Assembly: GCA_013146195.2 (NCBI GenBank)
Contig: CM028377.1
Location: 64,151,526 to 64,215,525 of the forward strand
Source: Codonopsis lanceolata
Lineage: Eukaryota > Streptophyta > Magnoliopsida > Asterales > Campanulaceae
Direction of reading: 5' to 3'
Length of the DNA: 64,000 bases
Shown here: positions 1-9,928 of the stretch, piece by piece
How positions within the stretch are numbered: the stretch's first letter is position 1
How the letters are laid out: every line of letters starts with the position of its first letter
The notes under the pieces: model-generated
The model's database searches: none
What the model saw: the letters and a program-made list of their open reading frames with translations, nothing else
Told to the model about the DNA's origin: nothing
Made by a program: the position numbers and the translations under genes

Positions 1-395
1 TCACTTATAAATGTGCTAAGTTTTGACATGAAGCATTTTGTCGGCAGATAAACACTTCCTTTTTTCTCTGTTTTTCTAAAAATGACTGCCGAGAATATGA
101 ACTTATATTCAACCCGGATGGCTTCCTAATGCTCTTTTGTACATTGGAAACTATACCAAATATATGCCGAGTACGCCACTGCATGAAATGTGCAGAAAAT
201 AGAGATTTGTAAGGTCAACTTAATGTAATTATGCATGTTCAAAGTATAAGGCCAATTGTTGAAACTTCATTCGATTAAGTTAAATACATCAATAGCTCAA
301 AAAATCAGAGGCTTATTCAAATAGATCAATAACAATTTTGAAATTGAAAAACATAAAAGCAATCGAATGATAAGGAAAGTGAGCTTGACTGATAC
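1..395. other. Intergenic or intronic sequence, nothing recognised
   Basis: AT-rich sequence without a coding signature on either strand. If the GC-richer block just to the right is a first exon on the minus strand, this stretch would be the start of its first intron, belonging to a gene that lies beyond the left edge of the window. Confidence 0.3.
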
Positions 396-620
396 CTGGA
401 TGAGATCAAAGGAGCATGGAATGAAGATTTGAGCGAGCGAGAGAGACTGAGCAAAGAGAGAGCTTTGATATGTGGTCTCTGTTGAGCGTACAGTCCAGCC
501 GGTGCCGCTGTTGGGAGTTGGCCGATCGGGTATTCCAATCGGGGGAGGAGGCTGCTGGAGTCTAGCCTCTGGAAGGATCGAGGTCAACGCTGCCCGCTGC
601 CGTGCACCGCACTAGGGTTG
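396..620 (-). other. Possible 5' non-coding first exon of a minus-strand gene
   Basis: This block is clearly richer in G+C than its surroundings. Read on the minus strand it is C/T-rich, as plant 5' leaders often are, and ends at position 396 in a good splice donor (CAG followed by GTATCAG). The longest open frame through it (about 96 codons) does not resemble any protein family I know. The most economical reading is a leader exon whose coding exons lie left of the window. Equally possible is a relic of a transposon leader. No TATA box was confirmed upstream, where an AT microsatellite sits. Confidence 0.3.
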
Positions 621-645
621 GGGACCGGTGAGTGAGGCTAAGCTA

Positions 646-671
646 ATATATATATATATATATATATATAA
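646..671. repeat. (AT)n microsatellite
   Basis: About 13 uninterrupted AT repeats, followed by AT-rich sequence. Confidence 0.9.
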
Positions 672-1338
672 TATTTAATATTAAATAAATTAAATATTAT
701 TCTAATACTATTCGCGAATACTCGAATCGAATACCATCAAACTCATATTTGTATTCAAAACCTTATCGAATATTAAAAAATGAATTTGAATTTGATTATT
801 TCGAATACGAATACCGAATTTAACTACCCAATTGAATCAAAAATATTTGATTTGTTTACAACCCTAGTGTGGACTGTGAATGGTGTTCAAATTGCATTAG
901 TTTATCTTCAATTTTACTTTTATTTTTATTTATTTTATTTTTAGTTTGAATGTGTGTGCCAATGATCGTTACAGTTCGCACAATAATTTCTGATTGAGAA
1001 ATGATATACTAGTATGCCTCCACAAAAGTCAAGTCTAATGGTGGTACTTGTCCTATAGGTATCAAAACAAAATTTGATATGGGTATCAAATAATCATCTC
1101 CAACCATAGGTATCGAAATTTGATATAATAATAATTTTGAAAAATACCCAACACATATAGTGATACCTTTCACTTCAACCATTGGAGAGCTTAATACTCT
1201 TACATATGTATCAAAATTTGGTTTTAACTCCTACCTTAGACTTACCCGAAGAATGTCAACCAATACAAATCCAATAGGGGCAAATATCAAATAATAGCTC
1301 TTGGTAGTTGGGAAGATGTCATTAATATTTAAGTAGTA
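672..1338. other. AT-rich intergenic sequence
   Basis: No coding frame, RNA gene or clean terminal repeat was recognised here. Several ATTCGAATA-like near-palindromes occur between 690 and 800 but do not define an element. Confidence 0.4.
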
Positions 1339-1623
1339 CTTCCTCCTTTTCAAAATAAATGACGTTTTAGCAATTCGCATACAGATTAATAAAACTTATA
1401 AAAAGACTGATATATATTTATTTAAGTTCGTCTAATGTAATTAAGTTGTACTAGTATTTTCTCTTTTCTCTTAATAATCTCCTCTTTAACATCATTTAAT
1501 TTGAAAGTAATAAATAAGGACAATTTTAGCAAAATATGAACAAATGTTCCTTAAAATCCTATAATAACACTTATTTTGAAACAAAAAAACTTTGTTAAAA
1601 CGACATTTATTTTGAAAAAAGAG
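1339..1623. mobile_element. Stowaway-like MITE
   Basis: The two ends form imperfect terminal inverted repeats: the left begins CTTCCTCCTTTTCAAAATAA and the right is a close inverted match (TTATTTTGAAAAAAGAG). A TA dinucleotide flanks each side, which is the target duplication expected for Tc1/mariner-derived Stowaway elements. It is about 285 bp and has no coding capacity. Confidence 0.7.
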
Positions 1624-1799
1624 TACAATCTATTCGAGTTGAATTGTTGTTTCAACCTGTTTGACATTCTTATTGGTTTCTTCTTTTAGATTTCACCACT
1701 ACCATAGGTCAGAAAATACTTTCCCAAAGAAGAGCAAACACTAGAGTATTATGCGCTACACAATTGATAGGGACTAAACTGTAAAGAACCCTCTCACTG

Positions 1800-2100
1800 A
1801 TATATATTTTATTTCTATGTACAATCAAAGATTAAAACATTTAACACCCAGAGATCAAATTTATACATTTCACAAAAAGCATAGATCCCCTTTAGCATTA
1901 TACACCCCCCCCCATCTTACCAGACTTGAACACACTAACTTTTACGCTTTGGAAAAGGAAAATATGAGGGGGGAAAAAAGAGAGGAGAAAATAAACAAAC
2001 ACGCCTCAACCTCAAAGGACAAACACCTTAACTTAACTACCCTCTTAAACACACAGTACTAAACAACACATCCTCACATAACTATCTCTGGCTTCAAGTG
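1800..2100 (-). pseudogene. 3'-UTR fragment of a second GMPP copy
   Basis: Positions 1997-2100 repeat 2732-2835 with only a few mismatches. The shared part carries the last six GMPP codons (KPEIVM), the stop codon and the start of the 3' untranslated region, all on the minus strand. The sequence further left (to about 1800) is probably the rest of this copy's 3' UTR. The upstream coding sequence of this copy is missing, and the break falls at 2100/2101. Confidence 0.6.
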
Positions 2101-2731
2101 TTATATGTATTTGTATGCACATATAATAAATACTCTTCTCCCACATTGAGCTTGTGTATCAACCTTCTCTTCTCATGAATAAAGTCTTGTTGTCTTCATT
2201 CTCATCTCTTCATTGTGTCTCCCTTATACAATATGTAAGAAAGAAAGAAAGAGTGAATTGATTAATTAATATTTTAATTAGTTACTAATTTGGGAGGGGT
2301 GGAATTGATCAAATGGTCACCACCTTTGGGAGAAGGTGGACTGCTGTCCAAATTCAAAGTTCTTGAATGGAGACTCTTCGCAAATGGCTGGCGCTATTTT
2401 GGCTCGGGTGGTGACTTCCAACGCAGCAACTCGATCCTATAAATAGTCTTCCCTTCATTCGAAGTTGTGTACTACAAAAAAACGATTCTCCCAAGTCTTC
2501 TTTCTTCTTAAAATATTCTATTCTTCGAGTTTACGGTCACAATTTAGACTATTGTTCCATTAATATTCAAAGGAGTGTAACCTTTGAATTGAGTGCATAG
2601 GTTTTGTATCCTGGAGGTGAAATTTATTGAGACCATTACACCTAGTGTGAGACGAATTAAATACCTTAAAGATAACATCTTTTGGTATGCTTAACCTACT
2701 AACCCATACCCACAAATCGAGTCATATATAC
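2101..2731 (+). mobile_element. Retrotransposon LTR-like fragment
   Basis: This segment separates the two GMPP 3' ends. It contains a good TATA box (TATAAATAG at 2438-2446) followed by a C/T-rich leader, and begins with TGTTA. That is the U3-R-U5 layout of a plant LTR. I could not find matching LTR ends or a clean target duplication, so it may be only part of an LTR or another promoter-bearing insert. Confidence 0.35.
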
Positions 2732-2808
2732 AAACACGCCTCAACCTCAAACGACAAACACCTTAACTTAACTACCCTCTTAAACACACACTACTAAACA
2801 ACACATCT

Positions 2809-3340
2809 TCACATAACTATCTCTGGCTTCAAGATGCTAGCCTTGATTTCCTTGTGTGGCAGGACTACACCTCCATTGCTGTAAATCTCGTCACAAACAT
2901 GAACATCTTCCCCCAGAATCGTCATGTTCTCTACCTGAGCCCATTGCCCAACAGTGGAGAGCCAACCGATGATACTACTGGAAATGCACGCATGCTTCTT
3001 GATGCGTACGCCACACATCACAGTACAACGTGAGAGTCTAACCTCTGACTCAACCTCACAGCCCGGCCCAATTAAGCATCCCTCTCTGATTTTGGCACTT
3101 TCGTCAATGAGAACGTTTCCAATGACGTGGGGTCCAGTAGCCAATTTAGACAAGGACTTCTTCTTTAAGGAGTCCAGGTAGAGCCTCAAGCCAGTGATGT
3201 AATCTCTTGGCTGTCCAATGTCCATCCAAAACCCTGGTAGGACCATTGCGTACAGCAATTTTTCTGAAGCAATTTTCGGGAAGACTTCTTTCTCAATTGA
3301 GGTCGGCCTCAATTCAATGCGGTCAAGAACAGATGGATTT
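2809..3340 (-). pseudogene. GDP-mannose pyrophosphorylase, C-terminal fragment
   Basis: Mannose-1-phosphate guanylyltransferase (plant CYT1/VTC1) makes GDP-mannose for ascorbate and glycan synthesis. The frame runs from NPSVLDRIELRPTSIEKEVF through the left-handed beta-helix region to the invariant end ILKPEIVM and a stop. The N-terminal nucleotidyltransferase domain with the pyrophosphorylase signature is absent: the homology stops at 3340, inside the NPSVLDR motif, where NHL-gene intron sequence begins. From family knowledge about six residues are missing where two IGP motifs should occur (only one IGP remains near 3100). Several normally conserved positions differ (for example CGVRIKK instead of RGVRIKK). 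There is no start codon at the true N-terminus, so this is a truncated relic and not an enzyme gene. The surviving part is open throughout, which suggests recent truncation. Confidence 0.85.
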
Positions 3341-4198
3341 TTTATTTTTTTTGGTCATAGCAGTCTATCTATTATCTTGAACGATTCTATAATTTAGGTG
3401 TAACAACAATTGCTGGAGGTTATACACAAAAGACAGGGAATGCAGATGGACCTGCTCAAAATGTATCATTCTCTAATGATTTTGAGCTGGCTTTCATTCC
3501 TCAAAGATATGCGCTTTCTGACTCTGGTAAGCGTTAGGGATTTTTGTAGGGAAACATGGTAACATATCTCTTACATATTGAATGTGCGAAAGGGGGTGGA
3601 AGAAATGGCAAGGACACTCAAGTAAAAAGACCTTAAGGTCCTTGCTTCCAAATTTCTAATCCTCATACCAAGGGGCAATACTTATCTATTAATAAATGGA
3701 TAACTCTCTACACACGCTTTCATTTACTGATATGTTCATATAACTAACACCTTAACTCATCTCATTAGGAGCATGGTTGTTATGCATGTGTGCATAATTA
3801 AGCTTGAAAATATTTATACGTTTGGCACCAGTAAGCACCTTCTGTAGGAAACACCAAATGATGTGATTCTTTCCCAACTTTCTGCGTAAGAAAACTCTCT
3901 TCGTTAATCTTGTTTGTAGCAAGTGTAACTGATTTTCCCATACTAATGTTTCAGTACTTGGAGTGGCATCAGCATGGGCTCTGGGCTTGGGAGTTACTTG
4001 TTTCTTTTTATTTGGCTTGATTGTTGGTTTTGCGGCGCATCCTTACGTCCTCCCTTATGCAAGTATATCACATGTGATCATATATTCGTAGTCCTGTTGA
4101 TAAGAGTGCTTCACCTGCACACTAACCCGACTTTGTAGACAGGAAGGCTCCAGTCTTCGGCCTCGGCCTTGCAACGGGACATGGAAGCGTTGCCTAAT
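3341..4198 (+). pseudogene. NHL-repeat protein gene, copy 1 (3' fragment)
   Basis: This is a piece of the same gene seen at 12643-21375 and 59480-64000. It starts inside intron 3. It contains exon 4 (3398-3526, VTTIAGGYTQKTGNADGPAQ...), exon 5 (3955-4058, a hydrophobic membrane-type segment ending HPYVLPY) and the first part of exon 6 (4143-4198, ending GTWKRCL). Exon 4 lacks 69 bp (23 codons, in frame) covering ISDRGNQLVRQINLK, a core NHL blade motif. The exon 5 donor is GC (GCAAGT) where copy 2 has GT. Exons 1-3 and the C-terminal half are absent, with breaks at a GMPP fragment on the left and a tandem array on the right. It cannot encode the protein. Confidence 0.85.
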
Positions 4199-4416
4199 AT
4201 ACATCTAATGACTTTTAAAACCAAAATCAATTTATAACTAATATGAAATACATCTATACTAATATTACCAATAGAAGAGATGTATATTACATTGGTAATA
4301 AATTGATGTTAGTTTTGAAAGTCTTTTGATGAAGACTTCTACTTTATCACCAAGAGATGTATTTTACATTATTTAAAAAGATATGTTAGTTTTAAAAGTC
4401 TTATATTAAAGACTTA

Positions 4417-4717
4417 GGTGTCGTTTGGTAGCCATGATTAAGGCCAGATAGGATTAATAAGCCGAGTTGCTTGATGTTTGGTACGCAATGGGTGGTCGGG
4501 ACTAATAGCACGAGTTATTCGGATAAAGTCATTATCCCATCACTATTAATACCAAGGGAGAGAGTGGTATTATTAGCGCCCTCACTAAAAAAAATTGGGA
4601 TTAATATTTGTAATCTCAAAACTACCCCCGATATACAAGTGAGGATTAATAGCGAGGGCACTAATAGTACTTGGATTAATAATACTGCTTATCCTTGTCC
4701 GACTACCAAACAAGCCC
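4417..4717. mobile_element. PIF/Harbinger (Tourist-like) MITE
   Basis: A 301-bp element with terminal inverted repeats: left GGTGTCGTTTGGTAG, right CTACCAAACAAGCCC. It is flanked on both sides by TTA, the 3-bp target typical of PIF/Harbinger elements. It interrupts the surrounding tandem array, whose units resume on both sides, so it inserted later. The 108-codon open frame across it (4471-4797) runs past the element end and is not a gene. Confidence 0.85.
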
Positions 4718-5889
4718 TTATACTCTTATTACTAATAAAAGGTATGCATTTTACATTGTTTAAAAAGAAATGTTGGTTTAAAAAATCTTCAAATTAAAGA
4801 CTTCTTATTACAAATAGAATAGATGCATGTATCCCTACATTGGTTATAAAGTATTCTACAGTTATTACTAATAGAAGAGATGCATCTCACATTGATTATA
4901 AATTGAAGTTAGTTTTAAAAATATTATAATTTATTATTATCAATAGAAGAGATGCATGTGCATTGGTTAGAATGTGATGTTGAATTTCAAAATCTTTAGA
5001 TAGAAGACTTTTACTATTATTACTAATAGAAGATGTATATTTCACATTGGTTAAAAAGTGATGTTAATTTTAATTTTAGATAAAAACTTTTACTATTATT
5101 ACAAATAGAACAAATATATCTCACATTGGTTAGGAATAGATGTTGGCTTTAAAATACTATTATTGCATTGGTTAAAAAATGATATTGGTTTTAAAAGCCT
5201 TTAGATAAAAGACTTTACTTTTATCATCAATTGAAGAGAAGAGATGTATCCCACATTGTTTAGAAAAAGATGTTAGTTTTAAATTTTTTAAAATAAAAAA
5301 CTTCTATTATTATCAAACGAGGAGATGTATCACACATTGGTTAAAGAGTGATGCTGATTTTAAAAGTCTACCATTATTACCAATAGAATATAAGTATTTC
5401 ACATTGGTTAGGAAAGTGATATTGATTTAAAAAAAGTTTAGATGATATATCTCACATTGGTTACAATTAGATGTATTCCACATTATTTAGAAATGAGTAT
5501 TTGTTATAAAAGTCATTAGATAAGAGAATTTTTATATTATTACCAATAGAAAAGATATATCCCACATTTTTTAGAAATGAATGTTGGTTTAAAAGTCTTT
5601 AGATAAAGATCACTATTATTACAAACAGAAAAGATGTATCCCACATTTGTTAGAAATTAGTGTTGATTTTTAAAAAATACTATTATTACCACTAGAAAAT
5701 ATATATATCACATGGTTAGAAAGTGATGTTGGTTTTAATTTTTTTTTAGATAAAAGACTTCAAATTCTTATTACCAATAGAAATAGAAAACAAGTATCCG
5801 CATTGTTTAAAAAATAATAATGATTTTAAAAATTTTCAACAAAAAGACTTTTTCTATTATTATCAAGTTAGAGTTAGATCAACGAGCTC

Positions 5890-6185
5890 TAGCTCAACTG
5901 GTATTGCTCACTTCTCCCAACGGAGAGGTCAGGTGTTCACGTCTCACTAGAGACATCATGGACTTTACAACTCTCAATAGAGAGGTTAGGTGTTCAAACC
6001 TCTTCAGAGGCACCGTTTGTTGTTCAAGCCTTACCCAAAGGCCCCATTTAGCTACTCACTTATCTTAACGGATAGGTCTAGTGTTCAAACACTACTAGAG
6101 GCACCCTGGTACTTAACTACTCTCAACCAGGGGTCGGGTGTTCAAAGCCTCACTAGAGGCACCATTTGTTCGAGCCAACACCAAA
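5890..6185 (+). repeat. tRNA-like (SINE-related) tandem repeat, two 148-bp units
   Basis: The first unit begins with a perfect RNA polymerase III A-box (TAGCTCAACTGG, 5890-5901), with a B-box-like GTTCACGTC 33 bp further on (5935-5943). B-box-like motifs recur at 5992 (GTTCAAACC), 6083 (GTTCAAACA) and 6140 (GTTCAAAGC). The spacings of 57, 91 and 57 bp show a dimer of two tRNA-like modules, repeated once with a 148-bp period. Each module ends in a conserved GAGGCACC. It sits inside the tandem array and is followed by a short AT microsatellite. No acceptor stem can be drawn, so it is tRNA-derived and not a tRNA gene. Confidence 0.6.
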
Positions 6186-6650
6186 TGCACTATATATATA
6201 TATATTATCAAGTTAGATGTTAGCCTTAAAAATCTTTAATAAAATATTTTTATCATTATTACCAATAGCGATTATGTATCTCACGTTAGTTAGAAAATTA
6301 TGTTGATTTTAAAAGTATTTAGGTAAAAAAACGTTTAACATTAATAACAATAAAAAATTAAATTATTATGATCAACGAAAAGTTTAACAATCCAATTATA
6401 ATATCTAAAAGTTATACCGTATTATTATTTAAAAATAAATTATATTTTAACTAGAGGTGGCAAATAGACGGGCATGGGCGGGCTCAAATGGGCGGACAAG
6501 TAAGTGCCCATTTAATAACATGGGCATATATGGGCGGACACTAAATGGGCATGGGCGTCCATTTACTCATTAACATGCTCTTATCAAATAAATATAAAAA
6601 TTACAAAAAAAATAATTTCCTTCTACCAAAAATTACAACTAACCATATAT

Positions 6651-6681
<31 letters not shown>

Positions 6682-8481
6682 ATTATCATTTCCATATATT
6701 AAAAAAATTACAACCACAATAAAAACAACAAATTCAACAAAAGGCATTCCTTCTACTTGCTCAAGAGAGAGACTTTTGAGTAACTCAGTGTCATTGAATA
6801 ACATTGTTCATGACATGTTGGTAACAAAACACAAACTCTTAGTAACACAAGAGAGTGATCAAAACACAAACTGTTGGTAAGGTAACACACTAAAATTGCC
6901 TAAACTTTGGATGTCCCAAGCTTTCGTTCAAATAGTCGTTGAAGAAGATAGATCTGGAAGACACTAGCCCCCACTAGTGCTACTGATTCAAATATTGCCT
7001 TGTGAATTCCATGCTTTCAAACACAGACACACATACAGGCATCTGGGAGATAATGCTTAGTTAGTGGTGATCACGGATTCAGGGCATGTCTACTTTGCTG
7101 AGAAGCCCAAGGAGTTTTACAAAAACTTGAAACCTTTTCTATTTGATTCCACCTCTCCCAGTACAAATCTTCTGAATCACAAATGATTCACTATCCTACT
7201 ATTACCATACATTCACACGATTAATTTTTGTACGCTATCTTGCATCAATAACAAAAAATGAAATAAAACTGAGTATATATTGAAGATTGAGAAGGGGATG
7301 ATGAAAGACTAATACTTTTCTTGCCCAGTGAATATCCCTAGCAGATAGGGGTCCAACCCCCTCCATACCCCAACAACAACAGGATGAGAGAGAGAGAGAG
7401 CAAAAATAGGGAAATTGTGTGAGAAAAGTAGGAACTATACTTCTGCAGATAATGTCACTGATTTAGCTTCAACTGTGAAGTTTTTTAACTGACCGAGTTT
7501 AATGAGAACATCTTCCAGGGAAAATAACTAAGGATGTCAGCTAAAGAGTTCTGTCATGAGCAAGCAAAAAGGAACATTGAAAATTGGCTTATTTGTAAGC
7601 ATTGAGGGATTGATGAGGATTGTTTAGTGATATAGTGGCTGATATTGCTTTATATATAGTTCTTGTTGAGCATGGGTATGTCTTGCTTGTGTATAGTAGT
7701 TTTTAAAACAGTATTTTGAGTTACCAACAAAATATAAAAATAAACAGGGATCCTTTTACTTTTAATTTTGGATAAGTAGAAAAAAAAAGGCCGTCTTGAT
7801 CATTGAAATAGAGGCCGCCTTTGCAGAAGTAACAGTTTAATATTGAAAACAAAGACAAACTTGAATTACAACAGTAAGCAAAGCCAGGCAGCAATGCTAG
7901 CAAGAAATTATAACTACGACCTAAAGGACAACACCCCCTCAATCCAAATGAAGACAATTTACACTAAATAATATTGGGATATTTCTTGATAAAGATAATG
8001 CACCCAAACAAACCCATCACTGCAAACAATCACGTCAGCGCAAATTACTCGGTGAATCCACCAGCACTACATTTTTTTAAAATCATTAAAAACCAAAAAC
8101 TGGTTGAGCAAGATAAACAAATAAAGAAAATTGATATAGGAAGGCAATAGCAATCAACTCAATTCCAACACCAAAACAAGGAATCCCCAAGTTTAGGCAC
8201 TACCCACAACACAGAACACAGACATCATCCCTCAACCATATTCTTCCACCACTAGGAAAACAAGCTTCCAATCTCTGCCACATTTGAATATCAAGCAGAA
8301 CTAGGACTACACATACCACCCAAATGAAATCTTCCTATTAGTCAACATATGCTCTCTATCTATATGAGACAACTACTTGGATATGATATAAGTTTATAAC
8401 TGAATGGATCGGAGGCAGATATATACCTTGGTCTCTTAATAGTACCGTCACTGCATCTTATATTATATATATCTGCCCTAA

Positions 8482-8790
8482 GGCAAGCAAGTTAGACCCA
8501 AGAAGGAAGGGATAAGGGATTTCGCAATTCGCATCGACACCACCAGTTGGTTCTTTAGTTATTTTCTTGATCTAGGGGAGGACACAGGATGGAGCAGTTC
8601 ACTTAAATCCTCAGATTCTGACAATTGTCTTTCCTTGGATCTTTTAGAATTATCTTTTGTAAAACCTGTGGAATTCATATTGTTGGAATCTTATTCTCTA
8701 ATGTTTGATGGTTTGCTCAATTTGCATGAGCTTGAAAGAAGTAAAGGGCGAGATATGGGAATAGAATATTACCTATGTGTCGGAAAATGA
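8482..8790 (+). other. Unassigned open frame of about 100 codons
   Basis: An open frame without a start codon at its beginning. It is entered after a stop at 8479-8481, with the first ATG at 8701, and closes at 8788-8790. Its composition (LSLDLLELSFVKPVEFILLE, LMFDGLLNLHELERSKGRD) looks more protein-like than most frames in this region, so it could be a captured or decayed exon. I do not recognise a family, and it may be chance. Confidence 0.2.
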
Positions 8791-9471
8791 GGGAGGGCGG
8801 GTGCAGGGTGCATATAATTTGTGGAAATTAAGGTTCAGGAGTTCATAACTATATATAGATTAAGAGAGTACGTAGGTAGCATGGTGTCTGTGGCACAATT
8901 CATGATAAATCAGCTCGCTTTAACCTTGGTAAATCACTTGATGTTGAGACATGTATTTTAGTATTTGTGATAGGTTGGTTCCCTGTTAATAGATTTCTGA
9001 GCTATTCACCAGATTCCTCCATCTTTCTGTTCTTGGTAGTTGGTACTCTCAAGTCTCGACCTTCCCCATTCCTCCCTGATGATTCCCCTGCCTTTTGGCT
9101 TTCTTTTTATTTTCCAATATTGATTATGATCATGTTTTATTTCAATATTCTTACAGTTTGTTCCAATATCAACTTATAAATCCTCTTATTTATTGTGTCA
9201 ATCTTTCAACTTCGATACGAGTATGCGAAAGCATCCCAAGCACAACAGTACTTATTGGAACAAATTGGGTATAGTATTTCAAACTACTTACATACTACAA
9301 CCGCATATAATCAATGACATTTCAATAAAATCCCAATTTATCAATACTTAGTTGCAGTAACAAAATTTAAAAGCAAGCATTGAACAATGACTTATTAAAT
9401 CAAAAGCTAATTCAGACCCAGAACTGAGTCCATTTTTAATTAGTGATATCAAAAATCAAATTAAGTGTACC

Positions 9472-9860
9472 TCGGAAAGGGCAGCAAGAAGGAGGATCCG
9501 ATTGGACAAAGACTTAGAGCCAGGTAAATAGACAGTACCGGAGATCTTTTGATGGGTTGCAACACAAACTCCGGATTTTATTGATCTCTATGCGATCTGG
9601 GGAGTCTCTCTGTCTTCACCGGATCCCAAGTAGGTGACGGAGATGGCGGTTGGATCTGACGGAGGGAGAAGTAGGAGTCCCGATGATGGAGACGGAGAGG
9701 GGACGCAGATAGACCGGAGATGGAGCGATGCCGGAGATGGAGAGAGAACTGGGAGATGATCGTAAGAGTGAGAGGTGCGCGAAGTGTGAGACCGTGACAC
9801 GAGGCCAATGCGAGCGATGAAAAATGTGGGCGCATTTGGCGTGTCTACGTACGTCCATAC
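9472..9860 (-). other. Possible 5' leader exon inside the 3.5-kb insertion
   Basis: A GC-rich block, C/T-rich on the minus strand, ending in a plausible donor (GAG followed by GTACAC) at 9472. Three overlapping short frames read through it, but none resembles a known protein. It could be the non-coding first exon of a lost transposase gene or of a captured host gene. Confidence 0.25.
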
Positions 9861-9928
9861 TTAAATTTTATTAGGTCGATCTGAAAAATATATGTGCGTA
9901 AATAGAATTTACTACCATTTATTTTAAC

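Larger units (their letters stand above)
4199..6340. repeat. Degenerate tandem array, about 18 units of 75-95 bp
   Basis: The same diverged unit recurs: a (C)CACATTGGTTAGAAA-like core, then GTGATGTTGGTTTTAAAAGTC, then TTTAGATAAAGAC, then ATTATTACCAATAGAAGAGATG. Cores can be seen near 4288, 4370, 4750, 4833, 4888, 4958, 5041, 5121, 5162, 5251, 5331, 5398, 5450, 5480, 5562, 5640, 5708, 5798 and 6270. Two later insertions split it (4417-4717 and about 5880-6190). The array starts exactly where NHL copy 1 stops. There is no coding capacity. Confidence 0.75.
6452..9920. mobile_element. 3.5-kb insertion, probable hAT-type element
   Basis: The block is flanked by a perfect 8-bp direct repeat, ATTTTAAC (6444-6451 and 9921-9928). 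The equivalent site near NHL copy 3 (about 59312-59320) has one ATTTTAAC with the two flanks joined, i.e. an empty site. Homology to copy 3 covers roughly 45 bp to the left and all of the right flank. The left end, TAGAGGTGGCAAATAGACGGG, resembles the ends of the hAT elements at 10537 and 60456. The right end is only weakly inverted (GGTAGTAAAT). No transposase is recognisable inside. The interior contains an AT microsatellite (6649-6682), an unassigned 103-codon open frame (8482-8790) and a GC-rich leader-like block (9472-9860). Confidence 0.55.

Noticed and set aside
2809..3340. Functional GDP-mannose pyrophosphorylase gene
   Set aside because: The catalytic N-terminal domain is absent and homology stops abruptly at foreign sequence.
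5881..6190. Functional tRNA gene
   Set aside because: A-box and B-box motifs are present but no acceptor stem or normal anticodon arm can be drawn, and the modules are tandemly repeated and diverged.
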